Notes: a model not told the origin generated them from the sequence alone. 64,000 bases of DNA from Novosphingobium sp. 32-60-15 (GCF_002280675.1 NZ_NCEN01000009.1:1-64000), one strand, 5' to 3'. Counted from the first letter of the stretch, positions 34,891-44,116 are shown. Made by a program: numbers and translations.

Positions 34891-37071
34891 TCAATAATTC
34901 GACAAGATCGTCAGGCTGGGGCCGTCAAGCGGCTTGCCGGCCTTCTGTTTGGCCAGTTCATCCTTGCGGGTGGTGGCTTGCAGATCAATGAGATAGGCGT
35001 GGATCGCATCGGTATCATCCACTGACAGGAGATCGTCCCAGCGTGGCATGCCATTGGGCACGAGCAGGCCTGCGCGCACGATCTGGCGGAAGGCATCATG
35101 CGTGGCGGGCTGCATCCGGCGCAAATCGGGGGTGATAGAGCGCGGCTGGTTGGCGTGGCAGATGGCGCAATTGCTGAAGAACAGGCTCTGCCCGCGCACG
35201 ATAGTTTGGGCGGTAACGCCTGCGGCCTGGGCAGGCGGTTCGGGTGCAACCTCAAGGGGGGCGCGCAGATCGGGCTTGGGCACGGGAGCGCCACCGATCC
35301 TGAATACCAGCAGGCGGTTGGTGTTTTCGCGCCTATAGGCCGCCGAATAGCGCGGCACGAAGGGATAGCCGCCCCCGCCCCAGCCCGCCATGACTGCGAT
35401 GTATTGAACGCCGTTCACCGCGTAGGTCATTGGCGCGGCCATGATTGCGGTGCCGGTGTCGATTTCTTTGAGCAGCTTGCCGGTGGCGGTTTCGCGCACG
35501 AACAGCTTGCCGGTGACACCGCCATAGATCGTCAGGCCGCTGGCGGTGGTGAGCACCCCGCCCCGGTCCTGCCAGCCAGCGGTATCAGCCGCCCATACGG
35601 TCTTGCCGGTGAGCGGATCAATGGCGCGCACTTGCGCCGTGGCAGGTTGGCGCAAGGCTTCCTGATAAGCGGGCAATTTGCGCACCGCATCGCCGAATTC
35701 GGGCGGGAATGCAGCCAGCGCCTCTTTCACATCGGGGGTGAAGATCAGCGCGGCATCGTTGTTAAGCCCGCGCGCCTTGAAGGGCTTGGCGCCCGGCGTC
35801 ATGAAGATGAGATTGCCCATATCGAGCACCGCGCCGATATAGAGGCCGGTGGCGGGATCATAACTGGCAGGGTGCCAGTTGCGCGCGCCGGTGGTGGCGG
35901 GGAATACGATCTTGGGTCCAGTGGTGTAATCCGCAGCTTCCGGGTCAAGGATCGGGCGGCCGGTTGCGGGATCAATGCCCTTGGCCCAGTTGGTACGGAC
36001 GATGGGATTGGCGCGCAGCAGCTTTCCATCGCACCGGTCCAGAATATAGAGATAGCCGTTCTTGGGTGCGTGGAGGACGACGGGGCGATTTTGCCCGTCA
36101 ATATCCATGCGCGTGAAGATCATTGGCTGAGTGGCCGTGAAGTCCCAGTTATCGCCCGGCGTTTCCTGATAGTGCCACTTCATCCGCCCCGTCTTGGGAT
36201 CAAGCGCGACAAGGCTGGCGAGGTAGAGGTTATCGCCGCCGCTGGGTGAGCGTTTGGATGTGGCATATGGCCCGCCGTTGCCGGTGCCGACGAGGACAAG
36301 ACCGGTTTCGGGATCGAAGTTAATCGCATCCCAAGGGGAACCGCCGCCGCCTATATCCCAGCGGCTGTTCGGGTCCCACGTTTTCAGCGCAGCTTCGAGT
36401 TCGGGGGTTTCCTGCGGGCCGAGCTTGGGATCGTGCGGGACCACATGCCAGCGCCAGCGCAGCTTGCCGGTTTCAAGATCGAGCGCGGTGACATAACCAC
36501 GCACATCGTATTCCGCGCCGGACATGCCGACGACGACGACATCACCTGCAATTTCGGGCGCTCCGGTGGAGTTATCCCCACGGCGGCGATCTTCGATAAA
36601 ATCGGCCTTCCACACGACACCGCCGGTTTTAGCGTCAAGCGCGTACATCCAGCCATCGAGGGCCGCGACATAGACTTTGCCGCGTGCCACCGCGAGGCCG
36701 CGATTGACCATATCGCAACAGACCGTGCGGTTCACCTGCATGTCGACTTCGGGTTCGAAGCGCCACAGTTCCTTGCCGGTAGCGGCATCGAAAGCATAAG
36801 CGCGGCCTGTGGTGCCCGATGTGTAAAGCACGCCATCAATGACCACCGGTGTAGCCTCTTGCCCGCGTGTGGTGCCAAGATCAGCCGCCCATGCAAGGCC
36901 GAGTTGGCCCGCGTTTTCTGCCGTGATCTGCGTAAGGCGCGAGTGATGGGTTTTGCCCGCATCGCCGCCGGGGCTGGTCCATTGCGAGCCTGCGCCTTGC
37001 TGTAGCGCGGTAGCACCGCCGAGCGAAAAGGCGGCAAGGCCAAGCAAAAGGCTGGCAAAAAGGTGGCGCAT
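34891..37071 (-). CDS. Quinohaemoprotein (PQQ + haem c) alcohol dehydrogenase 2
   Basis: The 726-residue protein has a Sec signal peptide (RHLFASLLLGLAAFSLGGATA), a PQQ propeller with CCD at residues 118-119 and GDNWDFTATQ, and a C-terminal haem c site CAICH at 635-639. It is of the same class as the protein at 26179-28305 but differs in having no lipobox and a longer C-terminal tail, so it is likely soluble in the periplasm. The ATG at 37071 overlaps the stop of the NTF2-like gene (TGATG). It probably oxidises a second alcohol in the same catabolic scheme. Confidence 0.9.
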   Translation of the reverse strand: MRHLFASLLLGLAAFSLGGATALQQGAGSQWTSPGGDAGKTHHSRLTQITAENAGQLGLAWAADLGTTRGQEATPVVIDGVLYTSGTTGRAYAFDAATGKELWRFEPEVDMQVNRTVCCDMVNRGLAVARGKVYVAALDGWMYALDAKTGGVVWKADFIEDRRRGDNSTGAPEIAGDVVVVGMSGAEYDVRGYVTALDLETGKLRWRWHVVPHDPKLGPQETPELEAALKTWDPNSRWDIGGGGSPWDAINFDPETGLVLVGTGNGGPYATSKRSPSGGDNLYLASLVALDPKTGRMKWHYQETPGDNWDFTATQPMIFTRMDIDGQNRPVVLHAPKNGYLYILDRCDGKLLRANPIVRTNWAKGIDPATGRPILDPEAADYTTGPKIVFPATTGARNWHPASYDPATGLYIGAVLDMGNLIFMTPGAKPFKARGLNNDAALIFTPDVKEALAAFPPEFGDAVRKLPAYQEALRQPATAQVRAIDPLTGKTVWAADTAGWQDRGGVLTTASGLTIYGGVTGKLFVRETATGKLLKEIDTGTAIMAAPMTYAVNGVQYIAVMAGWGGGGYPFVPRYSAAYRRENTNRLLVFRIGGAPVPKPDLRAPLEVAPEPPAQAAGVTAQTIVRGQSLFFSNCAICHANQPRSITPDLRRMQPATHDAFRQIVRAGLLVPNGMPRWDDLLSVDDTDAIHAYLIDLQATTRKDELAKQKAGKPLDGPSLTILSNY

Positions 37072-37928
37072 CACAGGGAATCCCATGGGCTGGGCATGCG
37101 ATAGGGTACGGTGATGAAATTGGCTTCGATCTGTTCGATCATGCCGTGATCAATCTTGAACAGTTCCGAGATATAGAAGCTGTGCGGGCGCAGAACCGGG
37201 CTTTTGACGGTGCGGCCATCGGTAAGCTGGAATTCACGCAAGCGGCCCGAATGATCGATAAAACCGAATGCAAGGACAAGGCCGCGCTGTTCATCGACCA
37301 AGGGAAATCGGCGCGCGCGCAGATCATCATCATAGCGGTAATTGCCCATGCGAAACTGCGCTTCGCAGCCCAGAGCTGAAACCGGCACGATCTTGGCAAA
37401 ATCAGGATTGCGGGTGGTCTGGACGCCGTTTTCCACGCGGTTGCAATCAGGGTGGAACACGGTGTGGATGGTGCCTTCATTGCGTTGCAGCGTATCGAAA
37501 TAGCCGTCAGAAAGGCGGATCATGTCGGCGCGACTGACCGGTGCTTCCACTTCACGGTGCAGGATGGGCTTGTCCCAATAACGGCAGTTTTCAAACTTGA
37601 TGCCGCTGTCGGACTGGCGGACGATCAGCATTTCGCATTCGGCAATCTGGCCTGCGGGATTTACCGCCAGACGCAGCGTGAACGCCGATTCCTCGATGGG
37701 TTCGATAATCGTGCCGAAATAACCGACTTGCCCCGTTTGCTCATCGGCAAAGCGCAATTGGTATTCGCCCAGCCGGTCAATCGTGCCCCACACGCCATCG
37801 CCGATTTCGAGCATCACGTTGTTTTCACTGTGATATGCGCCCGGTGCCCAATCGAGCGCATGGGGATCGCGCGCGTTCAATGCCGCCAGAAAGCGGTCAA
37901 GCACGGCATACAGCTCAGCGCGGATCAT
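37071..37928 (-). CDS. NTF2/SnoaL-like protein (long form, probably two modules)
   Basis: The 285-residue protein looks like two tandem NTF2-like alpha+beta barrels: residues 1-120 (LYAVLDRFLAALNARDPHALDW and a GYFGTIIEPI strand) and 130-285 (DGYFDTLQRNEGTIHTVFHPDC). The pattern resembles DUF8021-type nuclear-transport-factor-2-fold proteins. The ATG at 37928 has GGGAGA upstream. It is translationally coupled to quinohaemoprotein dehydrogenase 2, suggesting a shared substrate path. It has no signal peptide, unlike its partner. Function unknown. Confidence 0.72.
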   Translation of the reverse strand: MIRAELYAVLDRFLAALNARDPHALDWAPGAYHSENNVMLEIGDGVWGTIDRLGEYQLRFADEQTGQVGYFGTIIEPIEESAFTLRLAVNPAGQIAECEMLIVRQSDSGIKFENCRYWDKPILHREVEAPVSRADMIRLSDGYFDTLQRNEGTIHTVFHPDCNRVENGVQTTRNPDFAKIVPVSALGCEAQFRMGNYRYDDDLRARRFPLVDEQRGLVLAFGFIDHSGRLREFQLTDGRTVKSPVLRPHSFYISELFKIDHGMIEQIEANFITVPYRMPSPWDSL

Positions 37929-38019
37929 CGAATCTCCCATGGTTCAAATTGAGGCTTTGACGGCCTTCTTCGTTCACGGCATACCTTACCAAATGTTATA
38001 AATAAAGGGGAGAGCGACA

Positions 38020-38409
38020 ATGGCCCGCACGGCTGCGGAACAGGCCAATCATGACCTTGTTCTGGAGATGTATCACAAGGTTTTGATCGCGATGGATAGC
38101 AGCGCTGTCGATCGATATATTTCGTCGGCATATGTCCAGCATTCATCGTTGGCAGAACCATCTGTGCAGGCGCTGAAAGGCTTTCTCGACCGCGTTCGCA
38201 TCGAATCACCCGATGCGCAGCAAACCATGTATCGCAGCTTTGTGGACGATGATCATGTGATCACACATACCCATGTAGTGCGCTGGCCGGGGGATCCAGG
38301 GCTGGCCTTAGTCGACATTTTCCGGGTGGAGGGCGGCATGATCGTGGAACACTGGGACGTGATCCAGCCGGTGCCGGACAATCCGGTAAACCCCAACAGC
38401 ATGTTTTGA
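38020..38409 (+). CDS. SnoaL-like protein, cytoplasmic
   Basis: The 129-residue SnoaL/NTF2-fold protein ends with VDIFRVEGGMIVEHWDV and VNPNSMF. Such proteins include cyclases, dehydratases and isomerases. GGGGAGA precedes the ATG. It is divergent from the NTF2-like/quinohaemoprotein operon and is followed 14 bases later by a closely similar gene that carries a signal peptide. The shared C-terminal motif shows the two are paralogues. Confidence 0.8.
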   Translation: MARTAAEQANHDLVLEMYHKVLIAMDSSAVDRYISSAYVQHSSLAEPSVQALKGFLDRVRIESPDAQQTMYRSFVDDDHVITHTHVVRWPGDPGLALVDIFRVEGGMIVEHWDVIQPVPDNPVNPNSMF

Positions 38410-38423
38410 CAGGAGAGATGACA

Positions 38424-38876
38424 ATGCGCCTTGTTTCTTTCGCTATTGCCCTCGCACTCACCACGACTGCCGCACAGGCCAAGCCTTGCAAAATGACTCC
38501 AAAGCAGGTGGTCACCAAGTTCATGGACGAATTCTATATGCAGAAGAAAGTCCGGTCATCGTTCGAGAAGTGGGTTGATCCCGGCTATATCCAGCACAAT
38601 CCTTTTGCCGCGACGGGGCGGGATGCCGCGATTGCTTTTCTGGAGCCATTCGTCGCGAACAATCCCAGCCAGAAGACCAAAATCCACCGCATCATTGCCG
38701 ATGGGAACATGGTTGCCGTGCACAGCCACGGCTGGAATGAAACCGGTGACGCTGCGGCCAAGCGCGGTTTTGCTGTCGTCGATATCTTCCGCGTGGAAGG
38801 CTGCCGGGTGATGGAGCATTGGGACGTACTTTCGCCCGTGCCGGAAGCCGCCGCCAATACGAACACGATGTTCTGA
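38424..38876 (+). CDS. SnoaL-like protein, exported paralogue
   Basis: The 150-residue protein has a Sec signal peptide (RLVSFAIALALTTTAAQA) followed by a SnoaL-like domain ending VDIFRVEGCRVMEHWDVLSP and NTNTMF, nearly the same as the gene before it. The ATG at 38424 is preferred because AGGAG lies about 8 bases upstream; ATG at 38418 is possible. The mature protein should be periplasmic, where the PQQ enzymes also act. Catalytic residues cannot be assigned by eye. Confidence 0.8.
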   Translation: MRLVSFAIALALTTTAAQAKPCKMTPKQVVTKFMDEFYMQKKVRSSFEKWVDPGYIQHNPFAATGRDAAIAFLEPFVANNPSQKTKIHRIIADGNMVAVHSHGWNETGDAAAKRGFAVVDIFRVEGCRVMEHWDVLSPVPEAAANTNTMF

Positions 38877-38882
38877 CCGGCG

Positions 38883-39623
38883 ATGCGTTTCACCGATAAA
38901 TGCGTGGCGATCCTTGGCGGCAACGCCGGGATCGGCCTTGCCGCCGCACGGATGTTTGCCCACGAGGGTGCCAAACTGGCGATCACTGGCCGCAATGCCG
39001 AAAGCCTGCGCGCAGTCGCCGAAGAACTGGACGCGCTGTGCATCCGGTCAGATATCGGCGATCTGGACCAGACTGACGCCGCACTGGCCGAAATTGCCGA
39101 TGCGCTGGGCGGGATTGACGTCCTGTTCGTCAACGCAGGCGTCGGCGGTTTTGCGCTGGTTCCAGAAGTGACCCCTTTATTCTGGGACGAGCTTCACAGC
39201 ATCAATTTGCGCGGCGCATTCTTTGCGATCCAGAAAGCCCTGCCGCTGATGCGCGATGGCGGGGCGATTGTGATCACCGGATCGATCGGATCGATGGCAG
39301 CGGTGCCGGGCAACGTTGTCTATGCCGCAGCCAAAGCGGGCTTGCGGGCCATGGCGCGGATCGTGGGTAAAGAATTGCTGCCGCGCGGCATCCGCGTGAA
39401 CATGGTCAGCCCCGGCCCCACCAATACCGAAATTTTCAAGCGCGATGCCAGCGCCGAAGAAATCGCCGGAATGCGCGAGATGCTATCATCGGTTGTGCCG
39501 ATTGGCCGGATGGGTACGGCAGAAGAAGTGGCGCGGGCCGTGCTGTTTTTGGCAAGCAAGGAGGCCAGTTTCATCAACGGCGTGGATTTGTGCGTCGATG
39601 GCGGGTGCATCGAACTGGGTTGA
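38883..39623 (+). CDS. Short-chain dehydrogenase/reductase
   Basis: This 246-residue classical SDR has a GGNAGIG cofactor loop (a variant of TGxxxGIG), NAGVGG, Ser in VITGSIGSMA, and YAAAK. It ends INGVDLCVDGGCIELG. It follows the exported SnoaL gene by 6 bases and closes the plus-strand trio, so the three probably share a transcript. It would act on a keto or hydroxyl intermediate in the cytoplasm. Confidence 0.88.
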   Translation: MRFTDKCVAILGGNAGIGLAAARMFAHEGAKLAITGRNAESLRAVAEELDALCIRSDIGDLDQTDAALAEIADALGGIDVLFVNAGVGGFALVPEVTPLFWDELHSINLRGAFFAIQKALPLMRDGGAIVITGSIGSMAAVPGNVVYAAAKAGLRAMARIVGKELLPRGIRVNMVSPGPTNTEIFKRDASAEEIAGMREMLSSVVPIGRMGTAEEVARAVLFLASKEASFINGVDLCVDGGCIELG

Positions 39624-39624
39624 A

Positions 39625-39834
39625 TTATTGGGGTGGCCCTGATTGGGCCGCACCGACCAGCGTATCGCCGGTTTTGTCGGGCAGGGTCCAGATGACCAGA
39701 TTCATGATCATCACCCCTGCCAGTGTCAGCATAAGCACCGGACGCTGGCGCTCTCCCCGCCGGAAAAGGAACACTGCCCCACCGACAAGCGCGATGGCAG
39801 CAAGCATAAGCAGAGAGAGCGCAGCGTCTAACAT
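39625..39834 (-). CDS. Small two-helix membrane protein
   Basis: The 69-residue protein has two hydrophobic helices (about residues 5-25 and 33-51) separated by a short basic loop RRGERQRP. Its stop lies directly after the SDR stop on the other strand. It is small and lacks a strong ribosome binding site, but the two-helix pattern with a basic loop is hard to get by chance. Function unknown. Confidence 0.6.
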   Translation of the reverse strand: MLDAALSLLMLAAIALVGGAVFLFRRGERQRPVLMLTLAGVMIMNLVIWTLPDKTGDTLVGAAQSGPPQ

Positions 39835-39843
39835 GCGGTTGCG

Positions 39844-40200
39844 TTAGCCGCCGAACAGGCCCTTGGCCATACCGGCGATGTCATTGATGGGATTGCCGTC
39901 GCCGTCCTTGTCGAGCATGCCGGTGATGGTCTTCATCGGATCACCCTGGCCAAGCATGGCTGCCAGATTGCCGAGGCCGCCTTCGCCGCCAAGCTGGCCG
40001 ACGATTTCTTGAAGTTTTGAAGCATCAAGAACTGACGTGGCAGCAGCCGTTGTGATGGTATCGCCCTCTGCCTGATGACCGGCAGTCAATGCGCCGATAG
40101 CGGTTGCCGCCATCGCAGGATCAAGCCCGACTTTTGCGGCGAGATCCTTTAAATCAACGTTACCCGTGACTTGGCCGATAATCGAATCAAGCATGCTCAT
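39844..40200 (-). CDS. DUF937/YidB-like protein
   Basis: The 118-residue acidic, Gly/Ala-rich helical protein starts MSMLDSIIGQVTGNVDLKDL and ends MAKGLFGG. Its middle AAMLGQGDPM and DKDGDGNP segments resemble DUF937/YidB-like proteins. AAGGGGGAT lies ahead of the ATG. It is followed 9 bases later by the small membrane-protein gene. No function is known. Confidence 0.65.
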   Translation of the reverse strand: MSMLDSIIGQVTGNVDLKDLAAKVGLDPAMAATAIGALTAGHQAEGDTITTAAATSVLDASKLQEIVGQLGGEGGLGNLAAMLGQGDPMKTITGMLDKDGDGNPINDIAGMAKGLFGG

Positions 40201-40329
40201 AGTATATCCCCCTTAGAGAATACGCATATTAGCAGCGCCCTGCCGGACCGCTAGAGCACCCTCTCTTGGCGATAGCTGATTTTACCATGCAGTCATTCCT
40301 TTCGGCAAGGTATAGTCCAAAACCCGTCA

Positions 40330-40348
40330 TGCTGAACTCGTTTCAGCA
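40330..40348. repeat. Short hairpin of a dispersed repeat (TGCTGAA/TTCAGCA)
   Basis: Seven-base arms in the context CGTCATGCTGAACTCG, which looks like part of a common intergenic repeat. It lies in the 213-base gap between the DUF937-like and GST genes; the rest of that gap shows nothing recognisable. Confidence 0.45.
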
Positions 40349-40413
40349 TCCATTCCTACCGACGAACAGCTGCCTGCTTTGATGGACCCTTCAGTGCAGA
40401 GACAGGAGCGACT

Positions 40414-41061
40414 TTACATGGCCATGATGCGCTTCGCGACAACGTCTTCGCGTTCGGCGACCGCTGCCCATGCCGGACGTGCAACGACCCGGCCGTACCA
40501 GGCTGCGATCTGGGGGCGCTGCGCCGCATCAACACCGTGGCCGACATAGGCCAGCGTGCGCATGGTGGAGGCAACCGCGATATCGGCCAAGGTGAACGCA
40601 TCGCCCAACAGCCAGCCTTGCGCAGGGACTTGTGTTTCGAGCCAATCGAGCCAGCGCGGAAGTTCTGCCTCACCCTGGAGTGCAATTGCCTCATCCCCGC
40701 CAACTTTCAGCAGTTTTGGCCCTACCAGACGATTGAACAGGATCTTGAGGCCCGATGTGCCCAGCACGGTATCGGCAAATTCATCCCAGAACACCGTCTT
40801 GCCGCGCGCTTGCGGATCGGCAGGCAGCAGGCACGGATCGGGGTACTTGGCTTCAAGGTAAAACGCGATGGCCGACGAATCAGCCAACGTGAAGCCATCA
40901 TCATCAATTGCGGGGATCTTCCCTAAAGGGCTGGCAGCGAGGAATTCGGGATCGGTGCTGCCGGGGCCGCCGCGCGCCAAATCCCATGAAATGCCCTTTT
41001 CTTCGCAGATTACCGCAACCTTGCGCACGTATGGTGAAAGCAATGCACCATAAAGCTTCAT
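40414..41061 (-). CDS. Glutathione S-transferase family protein
   Basis: The 215-residue protein is an ordinary GST: KLYGALLSPYVRKVAVICEEKG, then GKIPAIDDDGFTLADSSAIAFYLE, and a helical C-terminal domain with WLLGDAFTLADIAVAS. GGGAGAAAA precedes the ATG. It is shorter and of a different subgroup from the LigF-like proteins, so it may serve general detoxification. It is divergent from cobS. Confidence 0.87.
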   Translation of the reverse strand: MKLYGALLSPYVRKVAVICEEKGISWDLARGGPGSTDPEFLAASPLGKIPAIDDDGFTLADSSAIAFYLEAKYPDPCLLPADPQARGKTVFWDEFADTVLGTSGLKILFNRLVGPKLLKVGGDEAIALQGEAELPRWLDWLETQVPAQGWLLGDAFTLADIAVASTMRTLAYVGHGVDAAQRPQIAAWYGRVVARPAWAAVAEREDVVAKRIMAM

Positions 41062-41140
41062 CGATTTTCTCCCATTCGAACGGTCAGGTTTCTTGAAACC
41101 TTATTGCAGCGCCGCGCGTGCCCGTATAGGCGGTTGAGCG

Positions 41141-42121
41141 ATGAGCGACATACCCCACAACCACGCGACGACCCTGCTTGGCGCGCCCGACACGCAAATT
41201 GATGTCCGCGAAACTTTCGGCATCGATATCGACATGAAAGTTCCCGCGTTTTCTCGCGCGGATGAACGCGTGCCCGATACTGACGCCACATATGTGTTTG
41301 ATCCGGACACGACATTAGCGATCCTTGCAGGCTTTGCCTACAACCGCCGCGTGATGGTGCAGGGCTTCCATGGCACTGGCAAATCGACTCACATCGAACA
41401 GGTTGCGGCGCGGTTGAACTGGCCGTGCATCCGCATCAACCTTGATGCGCACATCAGCCGTATCGACCTGGTCGGGCGTGATGCCATCGTGCTGCGCGAT
41501 GGCCTGCAAGTGACCGAATTCCGCGAAGGCCTGTTGCCTTGGGCGCTGCAAACGCCGACCGCGCTGGTGTTTGACGAATACGACGCGGGCCGTCCGGACG
41601 TGATGTTCGTGATCCAGCGCGTTCTGGAAACCGAGGGCAAACTCACACTGCTCGACCAGAACCGCGTGATCCGCCCGAACCCGTACTTCCGCTTGTTTGC
41701 CACTGCCAACACCGTCGGCCTTGGCGATACGTCGGGGCTCTATCACGGTACGCAGGCGATCAACCAGGGCCAGATGGACCGCTGGAATCTGGTTGTTGCG
41801 TTGAACTATCTGACCGAGGCGACCGAGGTCGAAATCGTCACCAAGAAGATGCCCGAACTGGACCGCAAGATCGTGACCGACATGGTGCGCGTGGCCAACT
41901 TCTCGCGCCAAGGCTTCATCAACGGCGACATTTCAACCGTGATGAGCCCGCGCACGGTGATTAGCTGGGCGCAGAACAGCAAGATTTTCAATGACGTCGG
42001 CTTTGCCTTCCGCCTGTCATTCCTGAACAAATGCGACGAGACCGAGCGGGTACTGGTGGCAGAATACTACCAGCGCGTGTTCGGCAAGGAACTGCCTGAA
42101 AGCGTTGCGCACCGGGGGTAA
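41141..42121 (+). CDS. cobS: CobS-type AAA+ ATPase (cobaltochelatase subunit)
   Basis: This 326-residue MoxR-like AAA+ protein has Walker [11 protein letters not shown], Walker [11 protein letters not shown], and the CobS-typical N-terminus [20 protein letters not shown]. CobS with CobT and CobN inserts cobalt in aerobic cobalamin synthesis. CobT is not downstream; a terminator follows at once, so the gene is expressed alone here or is separated from cobT. Confidence 0.9.
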   Translation: MSDIPHNHATTLLGAPDTQIDVRETFGIDIDMKVPAFSRADERVPDTDATYVFDPDTTLAILAGFAYNRRVMVQGFHGTGKSTHIEQVAARLNWPCIRINLDAHISRIDLVGRDAIVLRDGLQVTEFREGLLPWALQTPTALVFDEYDAGRPDVMFVIQRVLETEGKLTLLDQNRVIRPNPYFRLFATANTVGLGDTSGLYHGTQAINQGQMDRWNLVVALNYLTEATEVEIVTKKMPELDRKIVTDMVRVANFSRQGFINGDISTVMSPRTVISWAQNSKIFNDVGFAFRLSFLNKCDETERVLVAEYYQRVFGKELPESVAHRG

Positions 42122-42146
42122 TTCCTTGGCGCTGTGCCGGAATTGA

Positions 42147-42178
42147 AAAAGGCCCTTGGCGTTTGCCAGGGGCCTTTT
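42147..42178 (+). terminator. Rho-independent terminator after cobS
   Basis: AAAAGGCCCTTGGC (42147-42160) pairs with 42165-42178 at 13 of 14 positions around GTTT, ending in TTTT. Confidence 0.85.
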
Positions 42179-42212
42179 GGTTTGGGGATGCTTTTGGCAC
42201 CCCCTCTCCCCA

Positions 42213-42240
42213 CCCTCTCCCCTGAAGGGGAGAGGGCTTT
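42213..42240. terminator. GC-rich hairpin between convergent genes (family D)
   Basis: CCCTCTCCCC (42213-42222) pairs perfectly with GGGGAGAGGG (42227-42236) around TGAA and runs into CTTTT. It lies between cobS and the converging MDR gene and is of the same type as the hairpins at 7557 and 17818. Confidence 0.7.
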
Positions 42241-42246
42241 TAATCA

Positions 42247-43362
42247 TTACGCGCCCGGAACGATCAGATACTTTTCGCCGGTGCGGCGCTTGTTGTAATC
42301 TGTCGCGGCCACGCGGCTCAACGCCTGTTCCAGACTGACGCGCGCTTTGTAATTGCTGGCGAAGGTGGTGGTCAGTTCGGCCACGACGCGGTTGCGCATT
42401 TTCTCAACGATTTGTGGCCCCAATTTGGCCATCCACGGGGTAAGCAGCCAGCCTGACACATCCCAGACGAAGCCGTAATTGCGATTGAGGATCGTGGGCG
42501 ACAGGTCAAGCGCGCCGTAAATGAACGCGTGTTTCGGGCTGTTCGAGCCATAGCGGCTATAAGCAGCGCCGGAATTGGCGACTTGTTCGATCACCGTCAG
42601 GATCTGGCTGACCAGCTTGCCACCACCAATCGCATCAAACACCATCGTGGCTTGCGTGGCCTGCACCGCCGCTGTCAGGTCTTCGATGAAGCTGTCCTTC
42701 GAACTATCGACCACGTGTTCCGCGCCAATGCCCTTAAGGATCACCACTTGCGCTTCACTGCGCACGACATTGACCAAGGGAATGCCATCGGCCTGACAAA
42801 TCTTGACCAGCATCTGGCCCAGATTCGATGCCGCCGCCGTATGCACCAGCGCCTTATGGCCATAATGGCGCATGGTTTCGGTAAAGCTCAATGCGGTCAA
42901 CGGGTTGACGAATGCCGAAGCGCCTTGCTCTGCCGTAATGCCATCGCCCAGCGGCAGGCACATGCGCGCATCGGCCACCGCATAAGTCGCATACATCGCG
43001 CCGGGGAAGCAGGTGACCAGCTTGCCCAGCAGCGCCTGCGCTTCTGGCGCTTCACCGGCGGCAACAACCGTGCCTGCGCCTTCATTGCCAACAGGCATTG
43101 CCATACCGTGGCGCGCAGCCATCGCCCGCACTGCCGGATCAGGCATCTTTGCCACGATCTTACCGCGAGTGAACGTGGCGTTTTCGATGTCTGCCGGGCC
43201 GAACAGCAAGCCAAGGTCTGAAGGGTTGATCGGCGCGGCTTCCACCTGCACCACCACTTGGGTGCCTGTAGGCGCAGGCACATCGTGATCGGCAAGCTCC
43301 ACGGTAAGAGTGCCATCTGCATCAAGCCTTGATACGATTTGCTGGCCGTGAAGCTGGGTCAT
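42247..43362 (-). CDS. MDR-family zinc-independent alcohol dehydrogenase/quinone reductase
   Basis: The 371-residue protein has the medium-chain dehydrogenase layout: an N-terminal GroES-like domain (VEAAPINPSDLGLLFG) and a Rossmann domain with HTAAASNLGQMLVKICQADG. It lacks the structural zinc Cys cluster, pointing to the quinone-oxidoreductase/enoyl-reductase branch. The ATG at 43362 lies one base after the truA stop, so it is transcribed with fmt and truA. Substrate unknown. Confidence 0.83.
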   Translation of the reverse strand: MTQLHGQQIVSRLDADGTLTVELADHDVPAPTGTQVVVQVEAAPINPSDLGLLFGPADIENATFTRGKIVAKMPDPAVRAMAARHGMAMPVGNEGAGTVVAAGEAPEAQALLGKLVTCFPGAMYATYAVADARMCLPLGDGITAEQGASAFVNPLTALSFTETMRHYGHKALVHTAAASNLGQMLVKICQADGIPLVNVVRSEAQVVILKGIGAEHVVDSSKDSFIEDLTAAVQATQATMVFDAIGGGKLVSQILTVIEQVANSGAAYSRYGSNSPKHAFIYGALDLSPTILNRNYGFVWDVSGWLLTPWMAKLGPQIVEKMRNRVVAELTTTFASNYKARVSLEQALSRVAATDYNKRRTGEKYLIVPGA

Positions 43363-43363
43363 C

Positions 43364-44116
43364 TTACTCTCCGGGATAGATTGCTTTAACGAAATACAGT
43401 CCATCAGGTGGGGCGTTAAGTCCCAATTTGCAACGGTCTTTTGCCTCCAAGGCATCGATCAGATCATCGCGCGTCCACTGCCCCTGCCCGACCATCGCCA
43501 GACAGCCGACCATCGAACGCACCTGATGATGCAGGAAACTGCGCGCGGCGGCCTCGATGATCACGCGCTCACCCTCGCGCCGCACATCAAGCCGGTCCAG
43601 CGTTTTGACAGGGCTGGCCGATTGGCAATGGACCGAACGGAACGTGGTGAAATCATGCAGCCCGATCAGGCATTGCGCGGCATCGTGCATCGCATCGGCG
43701 TCCAGCGGGCGGGTGATGCGCCATGCCTTGCCTGCATCCAGCGTCAATTGCGCGCGGCGGTTGATGATGCGGTATTCATAAGCGCGACCGATGCAGGAAA
43801 ACCGCGCATGCCAATCCTCTGGCACTTCCACGCAATCCAGCACCGCAATGGCATGCTTGGCTATGCCGAGATGCGCATTGAGCGCGCCAGCCATACGGAA
43901 CGGATCAAAGCTGCGCGAAAGATCGAAATGCGCGCGCATGCCAAGCGCATGAACGCCCGTATCGGTACGCCCGGATGCGTGGACGCGCACATCCTCGCCG
44001 GTGACGCCAGAGGCCGCTTCTTCCAGCGCTTGCTGTATCGATGGCCCATGCGATTGGCGCTGGAAGCCTTGGTAAGCAGCGCCATTCCATTCGAGCGTGA
44101 GGGCGAAGCGGGTCAT
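43364..44116 (-). CDS. truA: tRNA pseudouridine(38-40) synthase
   Basis: The 250-residue protein has the TruA motif [20 protein letters not shown] with the catalytic Asp in GRTDTGVHA, an N-terminal [16 protein letters not shown], and [11 protein letters not shown]. It makes pseudouridine in the tRNA anticodon arm. The ATG at 44116 overlaps the fmt stop by one base. Confidence 0.95.
   Translation of the reverse strand: MTRFALTLEWNGAAYQGFQRQSHGPSIQQALEEAASGVTGEDVRVHASGRTDTGVHALGMRAHFDLSRSFDPFRMAGALNAHLGIAKHAIAVLDCVEVPEDWHARFSCIGRAYEYRIINRRAQLTLDAGKAWRITRPLDADAMHDAAQCLIGLHDFTTFRSVHCQSASPVKTLDRLDVRREGERVIIEAAARSFLHHQVRSMVGCLAMVGQGQWTRDDLIDALEAKDRCKLGLNAPPDGLYFVKAIYPGE

Noticed and set aside
37975..38005. 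Possible operator between the NTF2-like and SnoaL-like genes (TTACCAAATGTTATAA)
   Set aside because: The symmetry is weak, arms differ from the shared motif, and only a CATAC half-site is seen.
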